Part shown: positions 20,421 through 32,467 of the stretch, one piece after another
How the letters are laid out: the number at the start of each line of letters is the position of its first letter
Position numbering within the stretch: the first letter of the stretch is position 1
NCBI GenBank assembly: GCA_030765065.1
Contig: CM060981.1
Location: forward strand, 230,461,152-230,525,151
Length of the DNA: 64,000 bases
Direction: 5' to 3'
DNA from: Deroplatys truncata
Lineage: Eukaryota; Arthropoda; Insecta; Mantodea; Mantidae
Translations under genes and position numbers: made by a program
Notes under the pieces: model-generated
Seen by the model: the letters and a program-made list of their open reading frames with translations, nothing else
The model's database searches: none
What the model was told of the DNA's origin: nothing

Positions 20421-20690
20421 AGGATCATTTTCTAAAAATCCTTCTTTTTTTATTCAGGGAGTCTCAAAATATATATTTCCGTTGAAATCTCGGTTTCGAA
20501 TTTTTGGGTGGAATGCAATACTTTCTCAAACTATCATGTACGTAGTAGAGAAAGTAAAAATGCTCTTCTTGGCTTTAAGGGGGCTCAAAACATGTATTTC
20601 CGGTGAAATCTCGATATAGAATTTTTGTGTGGAATGCAATATCTTCTCTACCTACTAGGTACGTGGTGGAGAAAACAATAAAACTAGTCA
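19655..20690 (+). mobile_element. 0.95-kb CA-bearing interspersed repeat with partial tail duplication
   Basis: It starts CACATGACGTTCTCTACCC and reaches GTAGTAGAGAAAGTAAAAAT at about 20545. A second copy of the last 120 bp follows to about 20675. The internal CA/CG run is at 20369-20416. It is diverged from the copies at 14795 and 33680 but keeps their order. Confidence 0.7.
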
Positions 20691-21035
20691 AGTTAAACGT
20701 CATGACACGATCAGGTCAAGTGTAGTATCTGGTAATGGTATCGTCCACCTGAGTTCACAGTTTGTTTATCCTGTTTATTTAAAACGGTAGGTCATGGACG
20801 GCATAGTTATCTGTCTTCCGGGAACTGCTTACAGATCTCTTACTGTTGCTAGGTGAGATGATTTGTCCCGCACTGATTTCTCCGGTGTAAAAGTCCAATT
20901 ACTAATCAGCTGTTACTGCGTATTAAGAATTGAACCAGAGGAAAAATCCTGAGCTACAGTCGGCGTTCGTGGATTTGTTAAACGTATACCCATTATTCTA
21001 TATCCAAAATGCCTTTATCAGCTTTCTTTATACTT
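20691..21035. other. No feature recognised
   Basis: Low-copy-looking sequence between repeats. I see no gene, RNA or clear repeat in it. Confidence 0.4.
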
Positions 21036-21113
21036 TCTCTGCCATCTAACTTACAGTACGTAAGAGAAAGGTATTGTATCCCACCCAAAAGTGTCGATAT
21101 TTCACAGGAAATA

Positions 21114-22389
21114 TAGGGTCTTTCAACAAGATCGTCCTATATTGGAACTTACATAAAACAAGTTCTATAAATGAAAGAGGTTTATTTCTTTTTTTTTATT
21201 TTGGAACATAATTAATGCCATTACATGTGGAAGAGACCATCAGTTAAGTGACCCCCGCGACTTCGTTGTGTTGCGCGTATACGGTTGACCCAATTTTCAA
21301 CGACAGAAGAACGTAAATTAGGTCCAACTTCACGAATAACACGCGTGATGTTATTCATAAGACATTTACTGTTTCTGGCTTGTTGATATAAACTCGAGAT
21401 TTAACATAACCCCACAAGAACTAATCCAACGGCGTTAAATCACATGACCTCGGGGGCCAGTTAACCACGGGAAATGATGAAACCTCTGAACTTCTCCTTC
21501 AAAAGATCGATTGTTTCGAGAACAGTATGACATGTGGCACCATCTTGCTGGAACCAGATGTTTCTGAGATCTATGCCATCCAATTGAGGCCAAAAATAGT
21601 CCCTTATAAGAACCCGGTATCTTTCTCCATTGACGGTTAGAGCTTCTCCATCTTCGTCTTGGAAAAAATATGGACCAATGATTCCACCATACAGTAACCT
21701 TTTGGGGATGAAGTGGTCGTTTTTGAATTTGCATTGTATTATGATTGCTCCAATACCGGCAATTTCTTTCGTTAACACAACCATCCATCCAAAAGTGGGC
21801 TTCTTCGCTGAAAATTATTTTTCGACAAAAATCCGGGTCAGCTTCCCATTGCTCCATAGCCCAGTCAGCGAATATATGGCGCAACCTGTGGTCTTTGGGC
21901 TTTACATCTTGAGTTAACACACCATTTTGTTAGTGTGAAACTTCAAGTCCAGATGCAGAATTCGCCAAGTTGTGGTCGGCGAAAGCCCCAGTTCTTGCGC
22001 TCGACGAGCAATTGATTTGTTTCCGTTCTCGCGTACACTCTCACGAACGGCGCCTGTCTTCGTTGGAGCGCTTACGTCGATTACGTACAGGCGTTCTTTG
22101 ATCGCTGACAGAACCACTTCTTTCAAATTTATCTCAAACGCCGAATCGTTCTCTCGCAGGGACGATTATGCACACCGTAAACTTCACGCAATACACGGAA
22201 GGTTTGGCGAACGGATGATCCATTTTGATAATAAATTTTCAAAATTTCTACGCGTTGCTGAATGCTGTAACGTTACATGGCTATTTGTCAATAACAACTG
22301 GAACCACATGAAAAAAATAACTGCTGTAACTCAATAACAACGGCAGCTCTCAAATGTTAAAGATAGGACACTCTTATTGAAAGACCCTA
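21114..22389 (-). mobile_element. Mariner/IS630-type transposon, decayed, TA target duplication
   Basis: Ends are TAGGGTCTTTCAA and TTGAAAGACCCTA with TA on both sides (21112-21113 and 22390-22391). The inverted repeats extend imperfectly to about 28 nt. It is 1,276 bp with one transposase remnant on the minus strand, and is nested in the interspersed repeat at 21040-22880. Confidence 0.9.
21370..22240 (-). pseudogene. Mariner/IS630-family transposase
   Basis: Minus-strand pieces in several frames give an HTH-like N-terminal part (ARRAQELGLSPTTTWRIL), then KIIFSEEAHFWMDG, WFQQDGATCHTVLETIDLLK and a last motif CDLTPLD-stop-FLWG near 21425. The second and third catalytic Asp motifs are present. 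The first motif reads FSEEAHF where the family has FSDEAHF, so the first Asp is replaced by Glu. An in-frame stop follows the third Asp, and frameshifts separate the pieces. It is inactive. Confidence 0.85.
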
Positions 22390-22904
22390 TACATGCTTTG
22401 AGACGCTCTAAATAAAGAATTAGAAAAAGTCCATATGTGTGTGTGTGCGAGTGTGTGTGTGAATAGTATAACTCAAAAGCAAAATGTCATTTAAATACTA
22501 AACTTGATATTTAAATTCGATACCTCCCAAAGATGCGACACAAAGATTTTCAAGAAAATCCCCACCACCAAAATCTATTTATATGGACAAATGTTCGATA
22601 TTCTTGATTTTCTCAATAATTACAAAAATTTTTATTAACATGCCATATGTTGAATATATTTACATGAAAAACAAAATGCAAATTTTGAATTTTACCTTAC
22701 CTATAAAGTTCTCTTTATTCGAAAGTAATTCTGTTTAATTTTGAATAACGGGTAAATCATAAGAGATAGACAAAAACGTACTACACAAAAAATTTTCGGT
22801 ATCTTCAAAACACACAATTTATTTAAAATAAGTTTTTTTGTGGCATGAGCTATTTCCGAGGTATCAGTTGTTATGCGTTTGAACTTTTCAATACTTCGTC
22901 GTTT

Positions 22905-23470
22905 TTACTTTCTCTGCCACGTACATAGTGGGTAGAGGAAGTATTTTGCAATTCACCCAAAAATTCGATACCGAGATTTCACAGGAAATACATGTTTTAA
23001 GGCTCACTGAAACCAAAAAGCATTTTTGAAAACATGTGCATGTGCGTGTGCATAACTCAAAAACGAAAAGTAGATTAAATACCAAACCTCCAAGGATGCG
23101 ACACGAAAATTTCCAAGAAAATCCCCCACCCACAACTACCCTTTACATGGAACATTTTTCGAAAATTTTGATTTTAAACAATGGTTATAACGATTTTTAT
23201 TAAAATACCATATATACATATTAAAGTTACTTACATTAAAAATAAAATGTATATCATGAATTTTCTGGAAATAACCTAGGAAGTCCTCTTCATTCGGAAG
23301 GAATTATTTTTAATCTTGTATCACTGCTAAACGTTATGCGATAGATGAAAACGCCCTACATAAAAAATGTAAATCTCTTCAAAACACACAATTTATTTAA
23401 AATAAGTTTTCTTTTGTGGCGTAAGGTTTCTGAGATATCCTTTATTAAAGGTTCGAATTGTTCAATTGTG
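22905..23470 (-). mobile_element. 0.95-kb CA-bearing repeat, reverse copy
   Basis: It begins ACTTTCTCTGCCACGTACAT and continues with ACCCAAAAATTCGATACCGA, a short GT run and ACATGGAACATTTTTCGAAA. The far end is lost before 23480. Confidence 0.7.
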
Positions 23471-23566
23471 TAACCACTAAACTACGGAGGACATCTTACC
23501 CTTATTTCATCTGCAGATCCTTTTTCCTTCCTTTCCCAAATATAATTTCATTGCATATATCATCAG

Positions 23567-26500
23567 CAGCAGAGTTAGGATTTTTAGGTGTAAATTTCAG
23601 ATGAAAAAAGGAATGGAAAAGGTGCTCAAATAAGGTGGAAAAAGGGACAATAAGGTGCTGCTTTATTTAAGGGGATGCACAACTGAAATTGCTTTTTCTA
23701 AATATCCATTCAATTGGGCTGAAATTTTCACCACATGTCGGTATTCTTTAGATATAATTGTTTTGTGAATTTAAATCTAAAATCTTAATTAGTTTTCAAG
23801 TTATTATTTTCAAAATATAAAATTATGGGTATATGCAAAATGCAATACATGATGCATTTTTCAAAAAAAAATCTTATATTATAATATAATTTTTTATACC
23901 ATTCTTAGTTTAAGAGAAAAAAGTTTTGCAGTTTTGTACTTGCATTTCTTTTTTCGTTTTTTTTTGTATACATTGTTATGTTCAAAAATTAATAGGGCAA
24001 AAACTATTCATTGCACAGAAAAATTATATGACAGTTTTATTTATTTGGGTTTTTGAAATAAGCAAAAAACTGTCAATATGAATGGATGAAAACTACATTG
24101 TGTGGAACATTTTGAATATGCAGACATGCTGAAAATAAGAAACGCCTTAAAATGAAGTTTTAAAAATATAAACAGCTAGCAACCAAATGCGCGAGGGTAT
24201 TTAAAAAGTCTCGTAACGATCCTGAAGCGTTCGCTAGGTCAAAAATAAACGTAGATTGTAAAACTACAAGCAATGGAGAATGTTTTGGGAACATAATTTT
24301 TATTTATTTATTATTATTTTTTTAGATTTTTTGAGATTTTGGGTTAATTTCATGTTCATTCCCTTAACTAATTCAACGATTTCTCTTTCCTCAATTCTAA
24401 TTTATTGAACTACAAACAAGTACATCAAATTATCACTCATCAAAAGAAGGAGAAATCATGAAGCTGTCGTACTTCAAGACATTAAGCATCTCCACATTTT
24501 TAAAAGTAAGTCTGTTTCTATTAGAAGATAGAATGTCTTTGTAGATGCTAACGCTTCTTTCAACATCCACAGAAACCAGTAGGGCAAACCTTGTATTCAC
24601 TCGGAATAGCAACACTACAGATGTGGCGAATTTCTCAATGTCTAGATTCTTCTGAAGACTAGATTCACGTTTGTCTTTGACAAAGCCATCTATCTGCTCG
24701 CTCACGGAAGTAAAAATATCCCATTGTTTATCCTTTTCCAGACCTTGTTCTTCCAATCCTTTAATAGCTGCAGGCAGTACTTGTTAACTATGGACACAGT
24801 ATAGTTCTGTCTGCAAATTATATATTTTCTCCGGTAACAGAAGTTGCTGTGCCTTGGAAATTGCACCTGCGTCGGATGGATCCAAAGAAATCACAAACTC
24901 TTTAATTTTGTCAAAATTCTCACACAACAAGCAGCACACTCAATCCATGATCCCCAGCGAGTAATGCCCGAGAAATTTGGAAGGGAAAGGCCAGTGATTT
25001 CCCTGTAGTAAACAACACGGCTCGGAACTTTCAGTAGAATCTTCTTCAGGGCAGAGATGAATTCATTTGCGATGTCGTATTCGTTCCATATGGATTCACA
25101 AACCTTGTGAAGGGCATGAGCCAAGCATGTCACATGCTTCAAGTTAGGAAATAAAGGTTTCAATTGGTTAACAGCTGAAACCATGTATGGAGCCTGGTCC
25201 GTAACCACAAGAAGAAGTTTTTCAAACTCGATACCAGTAAGCCAGAGTTTTTGGCAGAAGTCCATAATGGATTGCATTATTGTGCTGGCATTGGCTTTCT
25301 GCAGCTCGTACATTTTTAACAACATGGGCTTAACTTTCTCCCCTGCTAAGGAAAAAACTAAAATTTTCAAAACATATCGTTCCATTGAGTCTATAGTTTC
25401 ATCCACATCGCAATCAGACACTTTCTCCTTGATTCTATTCTTTCTATGGTTTCTGGTAAACAGGCTCCATGTAGTTTTTTCTTAAAGTACTCTCATCAGG
25501 CATTGACATCTCTGGTATTTTTCAAGAAATCCCTTGAAGGTTGGATGGTTCACCATATTGAGTGGAATTCCTGCTTGTGTAAGAGCTGCACACAAATCAA
25601 TGTTTAATTCCTTCAAATTTTGGCTTTTTGAAGAACTCTGTTAAAACGCATTTCGTAATAGAGGTTGCCGTGATTTGTTTGCTTGAAGAGTCTTGTTCAT
25701 TTGATGCTTAGAGTTGGAAATGTGTTGTTTGATGCGATTTCGCTGGTGTATTTCATCTAATAAAATTCCTGAATCACAAATAGTACATCGCATAACAGTT
25801 CCATCAGTGTCTATGAAATCTTGTTTGAATTCCTCAGCCAGAACAATAAATCGAGCACTGGACACCTTTGGCATGGTAAAATCTAGCACTAGTACACTCG
25901 TTTGATAATGTAACATAGAGCTAACACTAATTCACTTGTTAACACAATGCGACTGTCACACAACTCACTGTTGCGCCCATTCGCTGTCCACATTCTCTTA
26001 TAACACCGCGACAATTATCAGATGTTCTCATTCATGCTGGAACTTCAGTCTCAGCGATTTCTAGTAGTTTCGAGCAGAACCCAGTCTTAATAATTCTAGG
26101 AACTGGGCGGGTGAGGTTACTACCGTCTCTGCGTGCCCAGCCTTCGCCTCCACGCAAACAGATGACGTCTTTCACAGTAACAAACTCACATTCACGAACA
26201 CCAGGCTACTGCTTCTGGTAGGATGGAATCACTCATTGTCAATTGCATTATTGCGGGCTACTTTATAGCGGTAAAGCGAGAGAAAGAGGTTTTCACGAAC
26301 TCACAATTATTTTTCATTGTTGCGGGTGTGCTTTAAATTCCCGCGCGGCGTTTACTCAAAGAGATAGGCTTACTATTCGCACGTACACAGCAGGCTGAGG
26401 AGACGTTAATTGAAAGTTAAAGAATAAGTTGGAATGAAACTTAAAAGAAAAAAGGGGGGAAAGGGAATTATGGGCATGGTTGGGGGAAAATGGGATAAAG

Positions 26501-26655
26501 GTGCCAAAAAGGGATAAAGGTCCCAAAAAAGGGGAAAAGGTGTGCGAAAAAATGCCTCTTTTCGCAACTAGAAACAAAATTTCACACTGATATCTTTCCG
26601 CACAGCTTTAACTTACCCTAAGAAAAAAGGTGCGCACCTAAAAATCCTAACCCTA
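23567..26655 (-). mobile_element. hAT transposon, decayed, 8-bp target duplication
   Basis: ATCATCAG occurs at 23559-23566 and again at 26656-26663. The element's ends carry AGAGTTAGGATTTTTAGGTG on the left and CACCTAAAAATCCTAACCCT on the right, inverted copies of each other. An 8-bp duplication and a CAGxGTT-like end are typical of hAT elements. The transposase remnant lies between on the minus strand. The 23650-24300 and 26000-26600 flanks are AT-rich or low-complexity non-coding parts of the element. Confidence 0.85.
24433..25916 (-). pseudogene. hAT-family transposase of the CGGBP1-like type
   Basis: Three minus-strand blocks lie in coding order. 25916-25641 holds a BED-like zinc finger (MRCTICDSGILL then HISNSKH), as in CGG-repeat-binding-protein-1-like transposases. 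25421-24891 holds the core: VDETIDSMERYV (first acidic motif), LLLVVTDQAPYM (second Asp), CLAHALHKVCE and TRWGSWIE, the hAT-characteristic CxxH and RW motifs. 24756-24433 holds the C-terminal dimerisation-like part, with VDVERSVSIYKDILSSNR. Stops and gaps lie between the blocks, so it is broken. Family assignment is from motifs. Confidence 0.8.
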
Positions 26656-26663
26656 ATCATCAG

Positions 26664-27234
26664 TATCCACTGCCTGTGGTATCGTATGTAGTAAGAACGG
26701 GTGTTAAATACTACTAAAAAGGATCCTTCCTTTTTCAGTAGAAATCTAGTCAACGCCACGTTTTATTTTCTGCTTCATTCTTTAGCTTTTTAAAAATTAT
26801 AAAATTAAAAAATTACATCGTTACTCATTTCAAAGAAAATAGTAAACCTTCAGCCAATATTTCAAGTATTAATTACTTGTGAAGTAAAATTACTTATGAA
26901 AATTGAAACACGTTCACTGTTAAATGTTACTACACCGCAATCCGCAACACTTTGGTGACATGTATTTAAGGCAGAAAATAAAATGGTTAGGTTTAATTTC
27001 ATTAAACAAAAACACTACGTAAACTTAAACGTAATTAGTGGGGTGGGACTAAAACCCTCTTTGCTCTCCCTGGATTCACCTCTGTCCTAACATACAACGA
27101 AACCTGAGACGTCGAAGAAGCAATTGAGTCCTTTTGAAACTGAGAAGCGCCACGCCAGTGTTTCCCTAACTTCCACAGTAAAATGTGACTTTAATTCTTA
27201 TGATCTTCACAATATTCTCAATTAAAAATAAAAG
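26664..27234. other. No gene recognised
   Basis: AT-rich sequence right of the hAT element. It probably belongs to the interrupted target repeat at first (TATCCACTGCCTGTGG), then nothing recognisable. Confidence 0.4.
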
Positions 27235-27885
27235 ATAAAGGTAGGGACGAAGGAAGGGGCCCTCGCAACTGAGACAGAGCACCACAAGAAGGCCACGTCA
27301 TTCCTTTTTGCTTCCACCGTGACCCCTGAGAGGGAGGGATGAGACGAAGGGCAACCAGATCCGGATGACGACGGAGGCAAGCATGGACGGGGCCCTAACG
27401 TTTCCATATCGAACGCATCCGGCGCAGCCAGGGCGCACCCACAAGTTTAGTTCTGTTCCGACCCCTTCAGCTGCCGTGGTACCGGCGCTGCATATCCCTA
27501 GCACTCGTGGTACTTCTGGCGTTACTAAAACTACGTTGGGCGGAACATCTGAGCCCCTCCCGAAAAGAGCCTTTCGGATTGGGTTGGGTTCGGCTGGGCA
27601 GGTTTTGCGATACCCATGGGAGATTGGGTTCGTCTGGGCGGTAACGCCAAGGCGGGGTTGTGAGATACCTTAATGTCCTGGAGAGCTGGTAGAAGCGTGC
27701 TAGATCGCCGTCGGCCTTGCCAAGTTATCGGTAGTCTTCCCTTCGGGGTAGACGCGCGTAAATGGTGTATCCAGTTCCGATCCTGCGTAAGCGAGGGGTC
27801 CTTTTAAGATTCGGTGGAAAGCCGCACCGGAGGGAGTATCTCCTTCCCCCGGGGGAGTTTCGGTTCCGAGTAGACCTCGCTCAAC
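27235..27885. repeat. GC-rich segment, probably part of a dispersed repeat
   Basis: A block at 27250-27345 resembles 19190-19270. The rest has a raised GC content, including GGGTTGGGTTCGGCTGGGC and an echo of it at 27620, and a stretch with short self-complementary blocks (CTTCCCTTCGGGG; CCTTCCCCCGGGGGAG). Open frames of about 100 codons have no recognisable motif. It could be a structured RNA-derived repeat or the 5' part of an element; I cannot decide. Confidence 0.35.
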
Positions 27886-28655
27886 ATTATGCTTTCATAA
27901 TATTCTTTATTTGTTTATAAATTCACCCTCATATCGTCTTCCAAGTTAACAGCTATGACCTGTTCTTAAACAGAACTTTGTACAAACCTGAACATTTCTT
28001 TTTCGGAGGGATATCCAGTCTAGCACTGAGTGCTGGAACTTCAAACCTCATTCGTTCCTCACATCGATCATTTTCTTCTAGAAAATTTCCTCTCTTCATT
28101 TTCTCTGGACATTTTAATTCTGCTGACTTAAGAACAGAAGGGGCAAAGGGTCCCATTACGCAGTCGAATGAAGTCAACTGAAGCGAAGGAACATTACAGA
28201 GCGGTCTATAACATTCTCTATGTCTCTCGGCGGCAAGCAGGCCTGGCGTCTGTCTGTATTTGTTTGGTCTCTTTTATTTTTTAGGACAGTAAATGTTTTA
28301 AGCCGGCAGGAGATGTTCCATACCGCATATTTGAACAATGAGAAAATCCAACTTATGTAAGCTAAATTTTTAATTGATTATACAGTTAAAACTTTAACTT
28401 ACCATTTCTGAGTAGCATTGAGATGACACGTTAAGAGGAAGTCGTCACTTACTGAGGATTTCCAAGTAATTTATTTTCAGCACAACATTTATCAGCTTAT
28501 AACATGTAATGTCACTGGATAACGGCTTAACGATCAACTGTAATTGGCTGGAATTTTGAAAATCAATTAAGTGTGACTCAATTTTAGGCACCTTTAGGAA
28601 AGTGCCAACCTATTTAAGATCCTAGTATCCCAGGACTCGGGAAGTCTCTCTCTCT
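27886..28655. other. No feature recognised
   Basis: Mixed-composition sequence. Two opposite open frames of about 70 codons at 27953-28181 overlap each other and lack motifs. Confidence 0.4.
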
Positions 28656-28659
28656 TCTC

Positions 28660-29060
28660 TTGGTCGACTCCTCACACACTTAGACCTACATAGATCTATT
28701 GCGGCAACCATCCCCAGAAGGAGGGGATGAAGTGAAGGAATCACAGGAGACTACATGCCGCAGGTAGAGACACGCGGAAGTCCCTAACAATTCCAGGCCC
28801 GAAGAGGCTAAAGCTACCTAAAGAGGGAGATGAACGACCCATCGAACAAGCAGCCATCTAGCGTCCACGTGGAATACTCTTTCCTTTGAGCACGCATCCG
28901 CGCCATCTATCCGGCACTGCCATACGCCACGAAGCACACCTGAAACATGGGAAGGGAACAGAACGAAAGGAAAATGATGGAAAGTAAATTGTGGTAGATG
29001 AGAAACCAACCCAGCATTTGCCTACCGACCAGGGAAAACCGCGAAATACGTAAGGTATGG
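28660..29060 (+). repeat. Interspersed SINE-like repeat, copy 2
   Basis: Same order as 675-1160: AGACCTACATAGATCTATTG, ACTCTTTCCTTTGAGCACGC, GAAAATGATGGAAAG and ACCAGGGAAAACCGCGAAA. Confidence 0.65.
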
Positions 29061-29064
29061 GCGG

Positions 29065-29437
29065 TTGACATCGGATGCATATTATACATTTTATTTTTCA
29101 TATAAATATCTTAAACATGTGATATTTTTATCAAAATCATTAAACTATTTTTGAGAATATCAAAAATAAAGAAAATGTTTCATGTAAAGGGTGGTTTTGG
29201 GTTGGGGGATTTTATTCAAAATCTTTGCGTCGCAATACCAAGTTTGGTATTTATCGATAATTTGGGTTTATGCTGTTACATATACGGACCGATTTCTAAA
29301 AATGTCTTTTTAATTTCTCTACTACGTACCTATTATGTGGAGAAGGTATTGCATTCCACCCAAAACTTCGATACCGGGATTTCACCGGAAATACGTGTTT
29401 TGAGGCATCTGAATCCACAAAAAACATTTTTGGAAAC

Positions 29438-29484
<47 letters not shown>

Positions 29485-30165
29485 CAGCATAACTCAAAAA
29501 CGAAAAGTCGGGAAAATACTAAACTTGGTATTTGCGTTCAGTATTTTCCAAGGATGCGACACGATTTTCAAGAAAATCCTCCACCCCCCCACTAATCTTT
29601 GCATGGAAGATTTTTCGAAAATTTTTATTTTCTAAAAAATGGCTCTAACAGTTTTCATTAAAATACATACATTAAAGATGTTTACATGACAAATAAAACA
29701 TATATCCAAAACTTTCTGGGAATAGCCTAGGAAGTCCTTTTGTATAATCTTGTATAACTGGTAAACGTTAAGCAATAGACGAAAACGTAGCACATAAAAA
29801 ATTTAGATCTGTTTGAAACACACAGTTTATTTAGAATACTTTTTTTTTGAGCATAAGCCGTTTCTGAGATATCCGTTATTAAAGGCTAATTGTTCAATAC
29901 TTGCCATTCTTTTTTTAAGTCCCATCGGTTTTCAGTTCTTTTTCGCGATTGCATGGAAATGGTTGACATTTTAAGGCCAGCGTATAGTGTCCAGTTCTTA
30001 AAACATTTGACTATCGCTGTTCTCTTTGTATCTATAACGATGTGAAGTTTTTGCAAAGGTTTATCTGGATTAAAATTTAGTAGATAGAAAAATAAGCTTT
30101 AGTAAGAATAGTTTGCAGACCCACTAATAAAGATAGAGGGTAGAGAACGTCATGTGAATGTATCT
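29065..30165. mobile_element. 0.95-kb CA-bearing repeat, two opposed copies
   Basis: 29070-29315 is a forward half-copy (AACATGTGATATTTTTATCA to TATACGGACC). 29320-30165 is a nearly complete reverse copy, starting CTACTACGTACCTATTATG and ending GTAGAGAACGTCATGTGAAT, with a GT run at 29439-29481. The head-to-head arrangement makes an imperfect palindrome. Confidence 0.7.
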
Positions 30166-30293
30166 CATTTTTTAAGTTTCAAAATATTCCAACATAGGGG
30201 ACAGTTAATGTACCGGATAGGACATGCATTTAGCATAAATCCGGGACGTCTGGTAACCCGAATGACAGTGGCGTCATAATAAATTGACCACGG

Positions 30294-30299
30294 AGTCCC
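30294..30299. repeat. Target-site duplication AGTCCC, left
   Basis: AGTCCC precedes AGTAGTATATT here and follows ATATGCTACT at 33109-33114. It is an exact 6-bp duplication. Confidence 0.85.
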
Positions 30300-30402
30300 A
30301 GTAGTATATTATTGGGGAAGCTGGGCCACTTTTTGGTTTATATGGGAAAGGATAGGGAAAACGAGGGTAGATGCGACGGTTCAAGGAGGAAAATGCGTTT
30401 AT

Positions 30403-30889
30403 ATGGGAGAGATAGTTCATTCGTTCATTCATATAGTGACAACTGAAGATGTGTACCAGGACAAGCTGCGTTTTCTCGAGCACCTAGATACAGCCGATTA
30501 TCCTACAAGCCATATATGCTATTCAGCTCTAAACAAGAAGGTGCTTGGGAAATTAAAAGATGAGGCTAATGGTAAAATCATCCAGCGCTTTGTCGGATTA
30601 CGACCTAAGATGTACGCCTTAGATATCCACGGCTCAATGATAAAAAAATTAAAGGCATAAAACTTAGTGCTATTAATCAGTACGTCACATTCGAGAGTTA
30701 TACTGACTGTCTTAAAACCAGAGAAATTATCAGAACGCCCATGAATCTGATCCTGTCACGACAGAATGCTCTTGCCACAGTGCAAGTGAATAAAATTACA
30801 TTGACTCCATACGATGATAAAAGAGTTATTGCTGAGGATGGAATAACTACATATGCGTATGGACATTGTCGTATTACAAACAGCGCATA
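30403..30889 (+). pseudogene. Protein-primed DNA polymerase B of Polinton type, C-terminal fragment
   Basis: The first frame (to about 30640) contains DTADYPTSHICYSALNKK, LGKLKDEANGKIIQRFVGLR and PKMYALDIHG. A frameshift then leads to IKGIKLSAINQYVTFESYTD and LTPYDDKRVIAEDGITTYAYG, ending at a stop near 30889. From memory, the order DECNG-GLRPKMY-KGI-TFxDY-DDKR-EDG-YGH matches the end of polymerase B proteins of arthropod Polintons. The catalytic palm motifs lie upstream in such proteins and are missing, so this is a dead fragment. Assignment is by recognition, without a search. Confidence 0.7.
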
Positions 30890-31199
30890 AGAGAATGTAA
30901 GTCGAAGATGAAGGTTTTCTCCGTGAGTCTACAATTTAAAAAAAAAAATGAAAGTTTATCCGTGTGATGTGTACGCTACTAGCAGACACCTGATGAAGAA
31001 GGAAGATTAATAAAAACATGGAAGGGAAGGTGTTAACCCTGCCATTAGGAGCAATCCTAGTGCTAGTCTCAAGCCTAGATAAAGAAGAGAGGCACCTACA
31101 ACGAACTAAAATAAAGGTATGTTGACGCAAAACTTTTCAATTAAGACTCTCAAATAATAAAACCTGAATAAAACATCGCTAAAAGAAAGTCGAGGTTAT

Positions 31200-31740
31200 C
31201 TCTAGTTACGTGGCGTTGTAACGTGATTTTACGTTCCTGGTTACGTCATGTCAAGGGTGTTACGTCATGTTACGCGGTTACATGGTTGTTACGTTGTTAT
31301 ATTTACTGATTACGTTGTTACATTTACTGGTTACGTGCTTATGTTACGTAGTGTGACGTATTGTTACGTAACTATGTTACGCAGTGTTATGTCTTGTCAC
31401 GTGATGTTACGTCTTGTTACATGGCTATGTTACGTCTTGACACGTGGTTACGTACTTATGTTACGTAGTGTGGCGTCTTGTCATGCGGTTGTGTTACGTC
31501 TTGTCACATGGTTACATGCTTATGTTACGTAGTGTGACGTCTTGTTACATGGCTATGTTACGCTGTATTGCGTCTTGTCACGTGGTTACGTGCTTATATT
31601 ACGTAGTGTGACGTCTTGTAACGTGATGTTACGCTGTGTTACGTCTTGACACGTGGTTACCTGCTTATGTTACGTAGTGTGACGTCTTGTCATGCGGTTA
31701 TGTTACGTGGCTTTACGTCTTGTTATGTTGGCTAGGTTAG
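31200..31740. repeat. Degenerate TTACGT-rich minisatellite
   Basis: Phrases such as TTATGTTACGTAGTGTGACG and CTTGTCACGTGGTTACGT recur in irregular units of roughly 50-60 bp. It lies inside the Polinton remnant. Open frames across it are compositional. Confidence 0.8.
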
Positions 31741-31911
31741 ATGATGATAGGATTGAATAGACAATGAGAAGTGAAGGTAGGGATAGGTTAGGGTGTTCGG
31801 TGTGGTTTTAGTTTAGAATACTTCTATATACCTTCATTGTAAACCAATATGCACTTTATCCCTCTCCGTCTCGCACACTAACTGTTTAACATATACCAAG
31901 TTTGTAAGATT

Positions 31912-31913
<2 letters not shown>

Positions 31914-31950
<37 letters not shown>
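31914..31950. repeat. TA microsatellite
   Basis: Uninterrupted AT dinucleotides within the Polinton remnant. Confidence 0.95.
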
Positions 31951-31953
<3 letters not shown>

Positions 31954-32467
31954 TGTTGTAACGTTGGATGAGAAATGTTTATAATCTAATTACTCCCTAT
32001 ATTACTGTGAATACCTGTGACGCTACATCAATTATCTATTAAAATGACTTAAATACCCTACATTCTACCCGAATCATATGAAAATTACATTAAATAGCTC
32101 TGGTACGAATCGCTGCTCTGAATTACCATGAACACTTGTGATACTAACCGGTTTACCCTGCATATACACTTATTTACATTAATCAATCAAGATACATGCG
32201 AAGGGGATACTTCGGTCTGCGTCCAGTCCTTTAGAGGCGCGATGCTGAGACGTTAGCAGTATAAACCCTTGATTCTTTTTTCAATAATGTTAGACAATGT
32301 TATGCATGGACGAACATTAGGATTGATTGAACGCAAATATTTTAAAACTTTGGCGTCGGGGGATTTCACCCTCCCCCCCCCAGTGTCGAGAAAATACCGT
32401 CAAAGGGTGTTAAAACATTTGTAATCTTTAATTGGTGGTGTCTTTGCGGTCTAAACCTCTTCCTCCT

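Larger units (their letters stand above)
21040..22880 (-). mobile_element. 0.95-kb CA-bearing repeat, reverse copy, split by a mariner
   Basis: 21040-21113 carries the CACCCAAAA...TTTCACAGGAAATA end. The copy resumes at 22390 with CATGCTTTGAG, the GT run at 22436-22460 and the remaining body to about 22870. The mariner at 21114-22389 sits exactly between AAATA and CATG of the family consensus. Confidence 0.7.
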
